This document shows positions 9,672 to 18,234 of a stretch of 64,000 nucleotides of DNA, piece after piece. Source of the DNA: Flavobacteriales bacterium (lineage in GTDB: Bacteria; Bacteroidota; Bacteroidia; Flavobacteriales_F; PHOS-HE28). The stretch covers positions 1 through 64,000 of the forward strand of contig JADJDP010000016.1 in NCBI GenBank assembly GCA_016702645.1, in the 5' to 3' direction. Each line of letters opens with the position of its first letter. Within the stretch, counting starts at the first letter, position 1. The position numbers and the translations under genes were made by a program. A model generated the notes under the pieces. It was not told where the DNA came from. It saw nothing but the letters and a program-made list of their open reading frames with translations, and made no database searches.

Positions 9672-11021
9672 CTAGCCCTTGTAATGCCTCGGCTTCTTTT
9701 TCGCCAGCGCCTCCGCCGGCTCCGGCACCCAATGGTGCAGACCACCAGCGAGTGGATCATCGAAGGTCTTCGGGATATTCCCAGCGGCCGTGCGCTCGCC
9801 CCAGGTAAGGTGCTGCTTGCCATCATCGCGGCGCTCCATGGTGATGCACTCCTCCACAGGGCAAACGAGCGAGCAGAGGTTGCAGCCCACGCAGTTCTCG
9901 TCGATGATACTGGGGATGCGGTTCGCGGGATCGCTGCTTAGAGCGATGGCTTGGTGCGCGCCATCCTCGCAGGCGGTGTAGCAGAGTTGGCAACCGATGC
10001 ACTTGTCCGGGTTGATGTTGGCGACGACCTTGTACTTCAGGTTGAGGTCTTCCCAGTGCAGGATGTTCGGCAGCGCCTTGCCACGGAAGTCCTCGATGGT
10101 CTTGAAGCCCTTCTCGTCCATGTAGCGCTCCAGGCCCGGCAGGATCTCGCGGATGATGCCGAAGCCGAAGTGCATGACGGCTGTGCAGACTTGAACGGTC
10201 GTAGCGCCAAGCAGGATGAACTCCACGGCATCGCGCCAGTTCTCTACGCCACCAATGCCGCTGATAGGCAGGTTCACCTCGGGGTGCTGGGCGCAGTTCT
10301 TCACCATGTTCAGCGCGATAGGCTTCACGGCCGGGCCGCAGTAACCACCGTTGGTGCTTTTACCATCCACGATCGGGTAGGGCACGAATTGGTCGATGTC
10401 CACACCCACGATGCTCTGGATCGTGTTGATCAGCGAGATCGCATCACCGCCCCCCGCACGTGCCGCGCGCGCGGGCCGTGTAATGTCCGAGATGTTCGGC
10501 GTCAGCTTCGTGATCACCGGGACTTTCGCCACCTCCTTCACCCACTCCACGATCATCTGCAACACCTTCGGCTCCTGCCCAACCGCGCTGCCCATGCCGC
10601 GCTCGCACATGCCGTGCGGACAACCGAAGTTCAACTCGATGCCATCGGCACCGGCGTTCTCCACATCGCGTACGATCTGGTGCCACTCCTCTTTCGTTTC
10701 CACCATCAAAGAGGCGATCACCGCATGTTCCGGGAAGCGCTTCTTCACTTCGGAGATCTCGCGGAGGTTGTCCTTCAGCGGCCGGTCGGTGATGAGCTCG
10801 ATGTTGTTGAATCCCACCATGCGCTTGTCGCGGTAGTTCACAGCGCCGTAGCGGCTGCTCACGTTCACCACGGGCACGCCGAGCGTTTTCCAAACCGCGC
10901 CGCCCCAGCCCGCGTCGAAGGCCTTCATGATCTGGTAGCCGGAGTTCGTCGGTGGAGCCGATGCCAGCCAGAAAGGGTTAGGGCTTTTGATGCCGGCGAG
11001 GTTCGTTCTCAGGTCTGCCAT
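9672..11021 (-). CDS. preA: Dihydropyrimidine dehydrogenase subunit PreA
   Basis: Catalytic subunit of NAD-dependent dihydropyrimidine dehydrogenase, which reduces uracil and thymine to their dihydro forms in the first step of reductive pyrimidine degradation. Residues 1-320 form the FMN-binding dihydroorotate-dehydrogenase-like barrel; ELNFGCPHGMCERGMGSA carries the catalytic Cys loop. The C-terminus holds two [4Fe-4S] clusters (CIGCQLCYTAC and CVGCNLCSLVCP). The length, 449 residues, is typical of the bacterial two-subunit enzyme. preT lies directly upstream on the same strand. Very secure. Confidence 0.95.
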   Translation of the reverse strand: MADLRTNLAGIKSPNPFWLASAPPTNSGYQIMKAFDAGWGGAVWKTLGVPVVNVSSRYGAVNYRDKRMVGFNNIELITDRPLKDNLREISEVKKRFPEHAVIASLMVETKEEWHQIVRDVENAGADGIELNFGCPHGMCERGMGSAVGQEPKVLQMIVEWVKEVAKVPVITKLTPNISDITRPARAARAGGGDAISLINTIQSIVGVDIDQFVPYPIVDGKSTNGGYCGPAVKPIALNMVKNCAQHPEVNLPISGIGGVENWRDAVEFILLGATTVQVCTAVMHFGFGIIREILPGLERYMDEKGFKTIEDFRGKALPNILHWEDLNLKYKVVANINPDKCIGCQLCYTACEDGAHQAIALSSDPANRIPSIIDENCVGCNLCSLVCPVEECITMERRDDGKQHLTWGERTAAGNIPKTFDDPLAGGLHHWVPEPAEALAKKKPRHYKG

Positions 11022-11023
11022 TG

Positions 11024-11063
11024 TTGATCAGAAGATTAGAGGATCAGAAGATCAGATGATCAA
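11024..11063. repeat. GATCAGA-type intergenic repeat
   Basis: The spacer between preT and preA is made of iterations of GATCAGAAGAT-like units flanked by TTGATCA and TGATCAA, so the whole block is a quasi-palindrome. It overlaps the last bases of preT. Confidence 0.45.
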
Positions 11064-12412
11064 TGCTTCTGACCGGTCAAGTATCCGTGGATCCCATGCG
11101 CCGCTTTCTTCGCTTCCGCTGCAGCGTTCACTACTTCCACTCCTCCGTTCACGGCATCACCTGCAGCGAAGTACTTCGGGTTGTTCGTCTGGTAGTTCTC
11201 GTTCACCACGATGCGGCCGCGGTTGTCGAGGATGCGACCTTTCTTGTCCAGCGCGAGACCAGCGATCTGCTCCAGCAGTTCAACTTGCTTCCCTTGTCCG
11301 GTGCCGAGAAGTACCATGTCGCAAGGCTCTACAAACTCACTGCCGGGGATCGCTTCGATCTTGCCGTAGGCCGCCTTGTTGCGGATGAACTTCACCCCGG
11401 TCACTGAACCGTTTCCAAGGACCTCTACCGGCGTCACGTTGAACAGCGCTTTCGACCCGCTCTTCTTCGCTAGATCGAACTCGAAGCTGTACGCTCCCAT
11501 CTCCTCCGGGCCACGTCGGTATGCGATGATCACGCTCTCAGCGCCCATTCGGCAACTCTCGCTCGCGGCGTCCATGGCTGTGTTTCCGCCACCGAGCACG
11601 ATCACTTGCTTCCCCACGGGCGTTGCTTGATGCTTGTTGCGCAGTACCTCCACGAACTCCAGCGCGCCCATCACGCCCTTCTTGTCTTCGCCGGGAATTC
11701 CCAACGCTGACGTTCCACCCAAGCCGATGCCGATGAATACCGCGTCGTAGTCCTTCTCCATCCGCTCGAAATCGGCACGACCGGTCACGGGCTTGTTGTA
11801 GTGGACGTTAAAGCCGAACTGCTCCTGCAGGTAAGCGATCTCATCCACCGCTTCCTCGTTGGTGAGCTTGTAAGGAGCAACGCCGTAAACGCACAGACCG
11901 CTCGGCTTCTCACGCGCTTCGTAGATGTCCACCGCATGGCCCAGCATCCGTAACTCACAAGCACAAGAAACGCCCGATGGCCCAGCACCGATCACCGCGA
12001 CTTTCTTGCCGGTCGATTTACCCGTGATGAAGAGCTTCTTTTTCGCACGGATCACCTTTTCCGTCGCGTGTGCCTGCAAGCGCCCGATCTCGATCGGCTT
12101 CACATCCTGATGGTTGTAAACGCACGCGCCTTCGCACAGTTCCTCGGTGGGGCACACGTTCCCGCAGGCATGCCCGAACCAGTTGCTCTCGTAGATCGTC
12201 TTCGCGGCCCCGTCCTTGTTGTCGTTGTTGATCTGCCGGATGAAGAGCGGGATGTCGATCCCCGTCGGGCACGCGTTGATGCACGGCGCATCGTAGCAGT
12301 ACAGACAGCGCGAGCTCTCGTAGTAGGCCTCCGTGTCGCTCATCAGCGGCTTCTTCGGATGGAAGTTGGCTGCGAACTCGGCTTCGGTCGTTGGTCGTTT
12401 ATACTCTGCCAT
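11060..12412 (-). CDS. preT: Dihydropyrimidine dehydrogenase subunit PreT
   Basis: NAD(P)H- and FAD-dependent electron-transfer subunit partnering PreA. It resembles the GltD small subunit: an N-terminal helical Fe-S domain (CLYCYDAPCINACPTGIDIP, then CGNVCPTEELCEGAC), an FAD Rossmann motif VIGAGPSGVSCACEL at about residue 140, and an NAD motif VLGGGNTAMDAA at about residue 270. 450 residues, normal length. Transcribed upstream of preA with a 38-bp repeat-filled gap, surely co-expressed. Confidence 0.95.
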   Translation of the reverse strand: MAEYKRPTTEAEFAANFHPKKPLMSDTEAYYESSRCLYCYDAPCINACPTGIDIPLFIRQINNDNKDGAAKTIYESNWFGHACGNVCPTEELCEGACVYNHQDVKPIEIGRLQAHATEKVIRAKKKLFITGKSTGKKVAVIGAGPSGVSCACELRMLGHAVDIYEAREKPSGLCVYGVAPYKLTNEEAVDEIAYLQEQFGFNVHYNKPVTGRADFERMEKDYDAVFIGIGLGGTSALGIPGEDKKGVMGALEFVEVLRNKHQATPVGKQVIVLGGGNTAMDAASESCRMGAESVIIAYRRGPEEMGAYSFEFDLAKKSGSKALFNVTPVEVLGNGSVTGVKFIRNKAAYGKIEAIPGSEFVEPCDMVLLGTGQGKQVELLEQIAGLALDKKGRILDNRGRIVVNENYQTNNPKYFAAGDAVNGGVEVVNAAAEAKKAAHGIHGYLTGQKH

Positions 12413-12429
12413 CTTGTGCGATCTGTTGT

Positions 12430-12506
12430 GAGCTTCAAGCTGCTAGCCTCAAGCTGCAAGCTCGATCCGTATTTGAGCTTGAAGCTTGTGGCTTGCGGCT
12501 AGCAGC
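12430..12506. repeat. Intergenic inverted repeat, family C
   Basis: AGCTTCAAGCTGCTAGCC-type sequence on the left and its inverted relative ending in GGCTAGCAGC on the right occupy most of the gap between preT and the ureidopropionase gene. Both arms are built from AGCTTCAAGC/AAGCTGCAAG units. Confidence 0.55.
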
Positions 12507-12527
12507 GGTGGGCTGGCATTGCGGGTG

Positions 12528-13396
12528 TTAGAGTTCCACGATCTTTCCATAAGTCTCCGGCCTGCGATCCCTGAAGAACTGCCATGTGCTCCGCACTTCC
12601 TCGATCATGTCCAAGTCGAATTCGGCGATGAGCAGTTCATCGTCATCGCGGGAGGCTTGAGCGAAGATCTGCCCGCGCGGATCCACGAAGTAGGACTGGC
12701 CATAGAACTTGCCGAGGTTCCAGGGCTTCTCCTCGCCCACGCGATTGATGCAGCCCATGAAGTAGCCATTGGCCGCAGCGTGCGCGGGTTGTTCCAGCTT
12801 CCAGAGGTACTCGCTCAATCCGGCTACGGTGGCGCTGGGGTTGTAGACGATCTCCGCGCCGTTGAGGCCCAGGCAGCGCGCGCCATCCGGGAAGTGACGG
12901 TCGTAGCAGATGTACACGCCCACCTTGGCGTACTTGGTCTGGAACACAGGATAGCCCAGATTGCCGGGCTTGAAGAAGAACTTTTCCCAGAAACCGCTCG
13001 TGTGCGGGATGTGGTTCTTGCGGTACTTTCCCAGATAGGTGCCATCCGCGTCGATCACGGCGGCGGTATTGTACAGCACACCGGCCTGCTCCTTCTCGTA
13101 GATCGGAACGATGATCACCATGTTGTACTTCTTCGCGTACTGGGCCATCAACTCCGTGGTGGGTCCGGGCACGCTCTCTGCGCTCTCGTACCACTTACGG
13201 TCCTGGCCGGGGCAGAAATAGGGCGTGTTGGAAGATCTCCTGCAGGCATAAGGATCTGCACGCCCTGCTGGCCGGCCTTCTCGATGAACGGGATATGCTT
13301 CTGAACCATCGCGTCGATGATCTCCGGTATGGTGCCCTCGCCCTCCGTTTTCGGAAGGCTCATCTGGATGAGGCCGCTTTTGATCTTGCGTGGCAT
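12528..13396 (-). CDS. Beta-ureidopropionase / N-carbamoyl amidohydrolase, nitrilase superfamily (two indels)
   Basis: Carbon-nitrogen hydrolase predicted to cleave N-carbamoyl-beta-alanine, the last step of reductive pyrimidine degradation. Nitrilase motifs are present: the catalytic Glu in LCLQEIF, Lys in KYRKNHIPH, and Cys in VGVYICYDRHFP. The N-terminal part (from MPRKIKSGLIQM) lies in a different frame. Removing two single bases near 13230 and 13249 joins GVQIL-CLQEIF-NTPYFCPGQD into a 288-residue protein of normal length. N-carbamoylputrescine amidase is the main alternative. Adjacency to preA/preT favours ureidopropionase. Confidence 0.85.
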
Positions 13397-13486
13397 GGGG
13401 TGACTGCGTTGCGGTTGTCCACCAATGTAGCCACACCTGCGATACACCCCGTTGTTCTTTGGCGGGTACACTGTGGACCATGCGCG

Positions 13487-14044
13487 GTGGAAAGGTTGGC
13501 GATAAAGGCCCTTACGGCGTGGGCCATTGCCGACCTCTTGGGCTGGATCCCCTGGCCGGGTGCCATCATCAACAACTTCTTCGGCGGTAATTGGAGCGGC
13601 CTGCTCGGTTTGTTGGCCACCATGCCCTTCATACTCGGTATCGCCTTGGTGGAGGAGACGACCTGGATGAAGTTCTGTGTGACACGCCTTCAGGAGAAGT
13701 ACACCGCGTTCGTCGCTTGCGGACTTACCGGCATTGCTTGGGGGCTTTGGTACCTGCCCATGTTGCTCCTGCACGAAGGCGTACCCGATGGCGTACCCTG
13801 GTACATGTTCCTGCTGAGCATGATCGGCCTTACGTTGTTGCTGGGCTGGGTCTTCAACATGACACGCAGTGGACTGGTGCTCTTCATCATGCAAGTGGTG
13901 AGCAACATCGCCTTCTTCGTGATGCCCGCCCTGCCCACCTGGCACAACATGAATGCGGAATACGTGATCGCCTTCATCTGGGTGGAAGTGGTGATCGTTG
14001 CGCTCCTTGTTTTGTGTACGGTCCAAGGAGTTGGGTGTTGGTAA
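13487..14044 (+). CDS. CPBP-like intramembrane protein, degenerate motifs
   Basis: A membrane protein of about 185 residues if the GTG at 13487 is used. No good ATG is in frame, and upstream extension would overlap the divergent amidohydrolase gene. Five or six hydrophobic segments are visible. The motif VEETTWMKF resembles the EExxxR motif of CPBP (CAAX/bacteriocin-processing) proteases but lacks the Arg. The second motif, WGLWYLPM, has Tyr where the family has His. It may be an inactive relative, or the resemblance may be superficial. The start is uncertain. Confidence 0.5.
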   Translation: MERLAIKALTAWAIADLLGWIPWPGAIINNFFGGNWSGLLGLLATMPFILGIALVEETTWMKFCVTRLQEKYTAFVACGLTGIAWGLWYLPMLLLHEGVPDGVPWYMFLLSMIGLTLLLGWVFNMTRSGLVLFIMQVVSNIAFFVMPALPTWHNMNAEYVIAFIWVEVVIVALLVLCTVQGVGCW

Positions 14045-14169
14045 TCGGCCAACATGGAGCGAGGGAGGGGAGGGAAGGAAACCGAGAAGAAAGAGAAGCC
14101 GGAACCGTCGGAGGCAGGAAGCCGTATTAGCCGACTGATGGAGGTCAGGGGGTGACCCTTGGCCCGATC

Positions 14170-14177
14170 TAATTTTG
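14170..14177 (+). promoter_or_regulatory. -7 box TAATTTTG
   Basis: Exact TAnnTTTG match ending 5 bases before the ATG of the cupin_8-like gene. This predicts a leaderless or near-leaderless transcript. No clear TTG element at the proper spacing. Confidence 0.5.
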
Positions 14178-14182
14178 TGGGC

Positions 14183-15179
14183 ATGATCAATTACGAGAAC
14201 TCGCTTCACGTCGATCGTCGATCGAACATCAGCCAAAAGGAACTTCTGAACGACTATGTTCACAAGAACAAACCGGTGATCATCACCGATGTGGCCAAAA
14301 CCTGGCCTGCCGTGGGAAAGTGGACACCGGATTTCTTCAAGGCCAACTACCCGAACGTGAAGAAGGAGGTCAACAAGAGGGTCATCAGCCTGTCCGAGCA
14401 GATCGATCTCGTGAAGGCTTCCACGCCGCAGAACCCCGCACCTTACCCGTACAACCTGGAGATCCCGGATTTTTCCCGGACCTCATGAAGGACCTGAGCC
14501 CCAGTTCGTGTTCGGGAAGATGGACCGCGGTGCTTCGTCGCTCATGCCCAAGATGCTCCTTCACGGCACACCCATCCACGAGGTGTTCTTCGGCGGCAAT
14601 GGCTCGTCGTTCCCCTTCGTCCACTACGATGCCCTGTTCCTGCATACGCAGATCACGCAGATCCACGGGGACAAGGATTTCGTCCTGTTCCACCCGGACG
14701 ACTCACCCTACCTCTATCCGCGCCCGGAGAACGAGAAATTCTCGCAAGTGCGCAACGTGTTCGAGCCGGACCTGGTGAATTTCCCCTTGTTCGCGAAGGC
14801 CAAACCGTATTTCGAAACCATTCGGCAGGGTGAGACCATCTTTTTCCCCTGCGGTTGGTGGCACACCACGCTCACACATGGTCCAAGCATCACGTACGGT
14901 CGAGTTGTGCTGAACTCCGTCAACTACGACAGGTATCTCGACGATAAGTACAGGCGCTGGGTGCAGAACGGGAAGTTCAAGGCCAATGCTGCCTATGCAC
15001 TCGGCAAAATGGTGGGCGGCGTCTTCTCCACGCTGGAAGCCCTAAGTGATCCGCGCCATCCCGTCCTTGGTCCACTGACATCAACTTATTTCCTAGCCGG
15101 TTCATCATGGACAACGCCTTTATCGCCACCACCTTCGACTGGGATCACCGGACACCGACGGACAAACAACGTTTCCTGA
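14183..15179 (+). CDS. Cupin_8/JmjC-like domain protein (two homopolymer indels)
   Basis: Resembles Fe(II)/2-oxoglutarate-dependent cupin_8 (FIH/JmjC-like) proteins. The N-terminal segment KPVIITDVAKTWPAVGKWTPDFF is the usual entry, followed by HTQITQIHGDKDFVLF and the C-terminal FFPCGWWHTT, where His residues would bind iron. The frame breaks twice: one T missing in the T run at 14470-14474, one C missing in the C run at 14499-14502. Reading across gives IPDFFPDLMKDLSPQFVFGKMD continuously. The C-terminal end is unsure: the frame overlaps the next gene by 73 bp, so a further indel near 15080 is possible. Confidence 0.72.
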
Positions 15180-15850
15180 ACAAAGTGATGCGGAAGCTGG
15201 GTATGAACGCCCGGCTTACCCCCGCGCCGTCGGACATGGCCAATGTGGAGGCCCGCATGAACCTCTTCCACCTGCTGGAACAGACCGTTGCCAACAAGGT
15301 GCCGGGGGATGTGGTGGACGTTGGTTGCAACGCCGGCGACAGCACGATCATCATGCAGCGGGTGGTCACCACCCTTGCGCCCGAGAAGCAGGTGCATGCC
15401 TTCGATAGTTTCGAGGGCCTGCCGGAGTTGACGGACAACGACAAGAAGGATGGCGTCTACGGTAAAGGCTACATGGCCGCCGGTTTGGACCTGTTCACAC
15501 GCAAATTCGAGCAATTGGGGTTGAAGATGCCCCATACCCACAAGGGTTGGTTCGAGGAGACGATCCCCAAGTTCCTGCCGGAGAGGATCAGCTTCGCCCT
15601 GTTCGATGGCGATCTGTACGAATCAACGAAGCACGTGCTGCCGCATGTCTACGAGCGCATGGCGCCGGGAGCGATCGGAATGATCGCGGTCTACTACGAT
15701 GAGAAGATCTTTCCCCGCAAAGGGATCCTGGGCGGTTACATGTCGCCTGGTGTGAAACGCGCCACGGACGAGTTCTTCAAGGACAAGCCGGAAAAGGTCT
15801 CCGTGCTCTACGCCAACGAGTATTCGAACGGATACTTCCGGAAGGCTTAA
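15107..15850 (+). CDS. TylF/MycF-type methyltransferase
   Basis: SAM-dependent O-methyltransferase of the TylF (macrocin O-methyltransferase) family, 247 residues. The SAM-binding loop is VVDVGCNAGDSTIIMQ, followed by HAFDSFEGLPE and, later, FALFDGDLYESTKHVLPHVYERM, which includes the metal-binding Asp region of the family. It follows the cupin_8-like gene with overlap and may act with it on a shared substrate, possibly a sugar or cell-surface glycan. That is inference. The substrate is unknown. Confidence 0.82.
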   Translation: MDNAFIATTFDWDHRTPTDKQRFLNKVMRKLGMNARLTPAPSDMANVEARMNLFHLLEQTVANKVPGDVVDVGCNAGDSTIIMQRVVTTLAPEKQVHAFDSFEGLPELTDNDKKDGVYGKGYMAAGLDLFTRKFEQLGLKMPHTHKGWFEETIPKFLPERISFALFDGDLYESTKHVLPHVYERMAPGAIGMIAVYYDEKIFPRKGILGGYMSPGVKRATDEFFKDKPEKVSVLYANEYSNGYFRKA

Positions 15851-16479
15851 CCCTTCTGCGCGCGCTTCAAGCGGGGATCCACCGGCATGGTACCGAAGAT
15901 GTGGTCCCAGAACGGGGAACTCACCCCGAAGGCTCCCGTGTCACCAACGAAATGGTGCAGGTTGTGGTGCTTCCAAATGACGCGCAGGATGTTCTTCGGC
16001 GGATTGTAAACGTGGATGGCATAGTGGGCGAGGAGGTAGGTGGCGTAGCCCGCCATGAAGCCCCCGCCGAACGCGAACCCGTGCTCGCCCAAGAGCAACC
16101 GGAAGAGCCCGATGAACACGGATGCCACCAGCACGCTCATCAAGGGGGGCAGGGCAAGGCGTTTCTTGTCCCGGGGGTGCTCGTGATGCACTCCGTGGAA
16201 CACGTACTGCATACGCGCTTTTTTGGGGCTGTCCGTCCCCATGTGGTAGAAATACCGGTGTACCGTGTACTCGGTAAGGGTGAAGAAGAACAGGCCCACC
16301 AGGAAGAGCGCGATCGTGGCGACCACGTCGAGGTGCAGTACATCGATGGACCACCAAATTGCTGCCACGGCGATACCGTAGAAAATGACCAAGGGGATCG
16401 AAATGTGCGTCTTGGTCAACGCCTCCAGCACCGGGCTCTGAAAGATCCTGCCGCCTTCACTTATGCTCTTGCTCTCCAT
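15847..16479 (-). CDS. Fatty acid hydroxylase superfamily protein (diiron, membrane)
   Basis: Integral membrane diiron oxygenase of the sterol desaturase/fatty acid hydroxylase superfamily, about 210 residues. The His-box cluster is complete: HRYFYH, HGVHHEHP, HYAIHVYN and HHNLHH. The size and motif order resemble fatty acid 2-hydroxylases (Scs7-like catalytic domain). Four hydrophobic helices are visible. Start at MESKSISEGG, 16 bases after a TATTTTCG -7 box. It could make the 2-hydroxy fatty acids found in Bacteroidota sphingo- or sulfonolipids. Confidence 0.85.
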   Translation of the reverse strand: MESKSISEGGRIFQSPVLEALTKTHISIPLVIFYGIAVAAIWWSIDVLHLDVVATIALFLVGLFFFTLTEYTVHRYFYHMGTDSPKKARMQYVFHGVHHEHPRDKKRLALPPLMSVLVASVFIGLFRLLLGEHGFAFGGGFMAGYATYLLAHYAIHVYNPPKNILRVIWKHHNLHHFVGDTGAFGVSSPFWDHIFGTMPVDPRLKRAQKG

Positions 16480-16494
16480 GATCGTTTGGCGCTG

Positions 16495-16502
16495 CGAAAA
16501 TA
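16495..16502 (-). promoter_or_regulatory. -7 box TATTTTCG (minus strand)
   Basis: TAnnTTyG match upstream of the fatty acid hydroxylase start. The rest of the 216-bp gap to the tRNA shows no gene. Confidence 0.45.
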
Positions 16503-16677
16503 GTGTTGAGGGAGCGAAAGGTTCGGCGTCGTGTTGGTCCACTTTCATCCATTCGCAGTTCATTCACGAACCAAGCATTGTTTCCAATAAGACAAGCACC
16601 GGGCCGTTCACCCCCATTCATTCATACTGCAACCTCCGCGATGTGGGCCCGAGGGATGCCCGTTCAACGGCCGTCGT

Positions 16678-16685
16678 TACATTCG
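16678..16685 (+). promoter_or_regulatory. -7 box TACATTCG for tRNA-Val
   Basis: TAnnTTyG element ending 10 bases before the first tRNA nucleotide, at the distance expected for a -7 box. No convincing TTG box upstream. Confidence 0.45.
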
Positions 16686-16695
16686 CGGCCCATTC

Positions 16696-16770
16696 GGGCG
16701 ATTAGCTCAGCTGGTTCAGAGCACTACCTCGACAAGGTAGGGGTCACTGGTTCGAATCCAGTATCGCCCA
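16696..16770 (+). tRNA. tRNA-Val (anticodon GAC)
   Basis: A 75-nt cloverleaf: the acceptor stem GGGCGAT pairs with ATCGCCC, D arm GCTC/GAGC, anticodon stem CTACC/GGTAG, T arm ACTGG/CCAGT, loop TTCGAAT, discriminator A. CCA is not encoded. The anticodon loop reads TCGACAA, placing GAC at 34-36 but C instead of the nearly universal U at position 33. A terminator follows immediately. Confidence 0.95.
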
Positions 16771-16775
16771 CGAAG

Positions 16776-16800
16776 GTCCCGGTACCACGCCGGGACTTCT
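16776..16800 (+). terminator. Terminator after tRNA-Val
   Basis: GTCCCGG / CCGGGAC stem (7 bp) with a 7-nt loop followed by a short pyrimidine run (TTCTTC). Confidence 0.75.
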
Positions 16801-16809
16801 TCATTGAGC

Positions 16810-17328
16810 ATGAACCGCTTTCCGCTGTTGATCTCCATGGCTGCCTTGATCGGCGTTGTGGTCCTGTTCTACCGTCTTTCATCCATCAAGACCGAGCCGG
16901 TTGTGGCTGATACGGGCGCTGTGCATACCGGGGTGGAGGCCGAAGAGGAACATCTGGAAGTAGCGGTGATCATGGGGCGTATGCAGCGCTTCCACCAGAA
17001 ATGGTGGTTGGCTGGGAAGGAGGGCAATGCTGAATTGGCGAAGTTCTACCTGCACGAGTTGGACGAGGCCATGGAGGAGGTAGCGGAGGCCGGGGTGATG
17101 GACGATGGTGTGGATGTGAGCGCGGCGATGCGCACCTATGGGCTTCCGACCATTTCACAGCTGGAGAGCATCTTGGAGAAGGAGGGCGTTGCTGCCATGC
17201 ATGGTCAGGCCGAAGTGATGGCCGGCATGTGCACCAGTTGTCACAAGGCCACCGATCATGCCTACATCCGCATAAAACAGCCGGATGCGGTCAGCTTCCC
17301 GGATCAGGATTTTTCAGCGAACAAGTAA
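16810..17328 (+). CDS. Membrane-anchored monohaem c-type protein of unknown function
   Basis: 172 residues from the ATG. A TTG six bases upstream is also possible. An N-terminal hydrophobic helix (LLISMAALIGVVVLFY) anchors it or acts as a signal. The body is helical, charged and Glu-rich, with WWLAGKEGNAELAKFYLHEL typical of a four-helix fold. Near the C-terminus, CTSCHKATDHAYIR is a CxxCH haem c site, and an upstream Met or His could be the distal ligand. I do not recognise a named family. A periplasmic electron carrier or sensor is plausible. Confidence 0.72.
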   Translation: MNRFPLLISMAALIGVVVLFYRLSSIKTEPVVADTGAVHTGVEAEEEHLEVAVIMGRMQRFHQKWWLAGKEGNAELAKFYLHELDEAMEEVAEAGVMDDGVDVSAAMRTYGLPTISQLESILEKEGVAAMHGQAEVMAGMCTSCHKATDHAYIRIKQPDAVSFPDQDFSANK

Positions 17329-17387
17329 GCCTTTGACAAGGCCGTTGCACCTGCTGAGTTTCTTTACACCTTGAAAGCAACCCGCTG

Positions 17388-18215
17388 ATGGATCTCGGAA
17401 ACCTCCCTTACGAAGATTGGGGGCGTGAAGCGTTGGACGCTTGCGTGCGCTACATCCCGAAGGTGCTGCTCGCGCTCGTTGTCCTTTGGGTGGGCATGCG
17501 CGTGATAAAGCTCATCGGCCGTGCGGTCGAACGTGGATTGGAAGTGCGCGCCGTGGAGCCCACGCTTCGTCGGTTCGTGGGCAGCCTGGTGAGCATCGGA
17601 TTGAAGATCATGCTCTTCGTCACCGCCATCCAGATGATGGGAGTGGCGACGACCAGCTTCGTTGCCATCATCGGCGCTGCGGGTTTGGCGATCGGGCTGG
17701 CCTTGCAGGGTACACTGGCCAATTTCGCAGGCGGTGTGTTGGTGCTGCTCTTCAAGCCTTACAAGGTGGGCGACCTCATCGAGGCGCAGGGCGTCGTGGG
17801 CAACGTGAAGGAGATCCAGATCTTCACCACGGTGCTCATCACACCGGACAACAAGACCGTCATCATTCCGAACGGCGCGGCAGCGAACGGCATCATCACG
17901 AACTACACCAGCGATGGCAAGATCCGTGTGGATTGCGTGCTGGCCATCGCCCGCAACACCGATGTGGCCAAAGCGCGTGCGGTGCTCATGCAGGTCATGC
18001 TCGCCGATCCCAAGGTGTTGCGCGATCCGGCGCCGACCGTGGCCATGAGCAAGCAGCTCAACGAGGGTGTTGAGCTCGCGGTGAGGCCATTTTGCAGCCC
18101 GGAGCACTATTGGGACGTTTACTTCGGCACGCTCGAAAATGGTGGCAGCGCGCTGCTCGATGCCGGTATCATGTCACCCACCAACGAACACAAGGTGTTC
18201 ATCCAGAAAGACTGA
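17388..18215 (+). CDS. Small-conductance mechanosensitive channel, MscS family
   Basis: 275-residue MscS-type channel releasing solutes under hypo-osmotic stress. Three transmembrane helices come first. The pore-lining TM3 is clear (IGAAGLAIGLALQGTLANFAGG-like region), followed by the beta domain (FKPYKVGDLIEAQGVVGNV) and the conserved PNGAAANGIITNYT segment. The C-terminal alpha/beta domain is shortened, as in small MscS proteins. It is followed after 19 bp by the DUF3078 gene. Confidence 0.92.
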   Translation: MDLGNLPYEDWGREALDACVRYIPKVLLALVVLWVGMRVIKLIGRAVERGLEVRAVEPTLRRFVGSLVSIGLKIMLFVTAIQMMGVATTSFVAIIGAAGLAIGLALQGTLANFAGGVLVLLFKPYKVGDLIEAQGVVGNVKEIQIFTTVLITPDNKTVIIPNGAAANGIITNYTSDGKIRVDCVLAIARNTDVAKARAVLMQVMLADPKVLRDPAPTVAMSKQLNEGVELAVRPFCSPEHYWDVYFGTLENGGSALLDAGIMSPTNEHKVFIQKD

Positions 18216-18234
18216 CCCCAACAAAACCGATCCA

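Noticed and set aside
12430..12506. Possible CRISPR-like repeats
   Set aside because: The units are degenerate, overlapping and inverted, without regular spacers. No cas genes are present.
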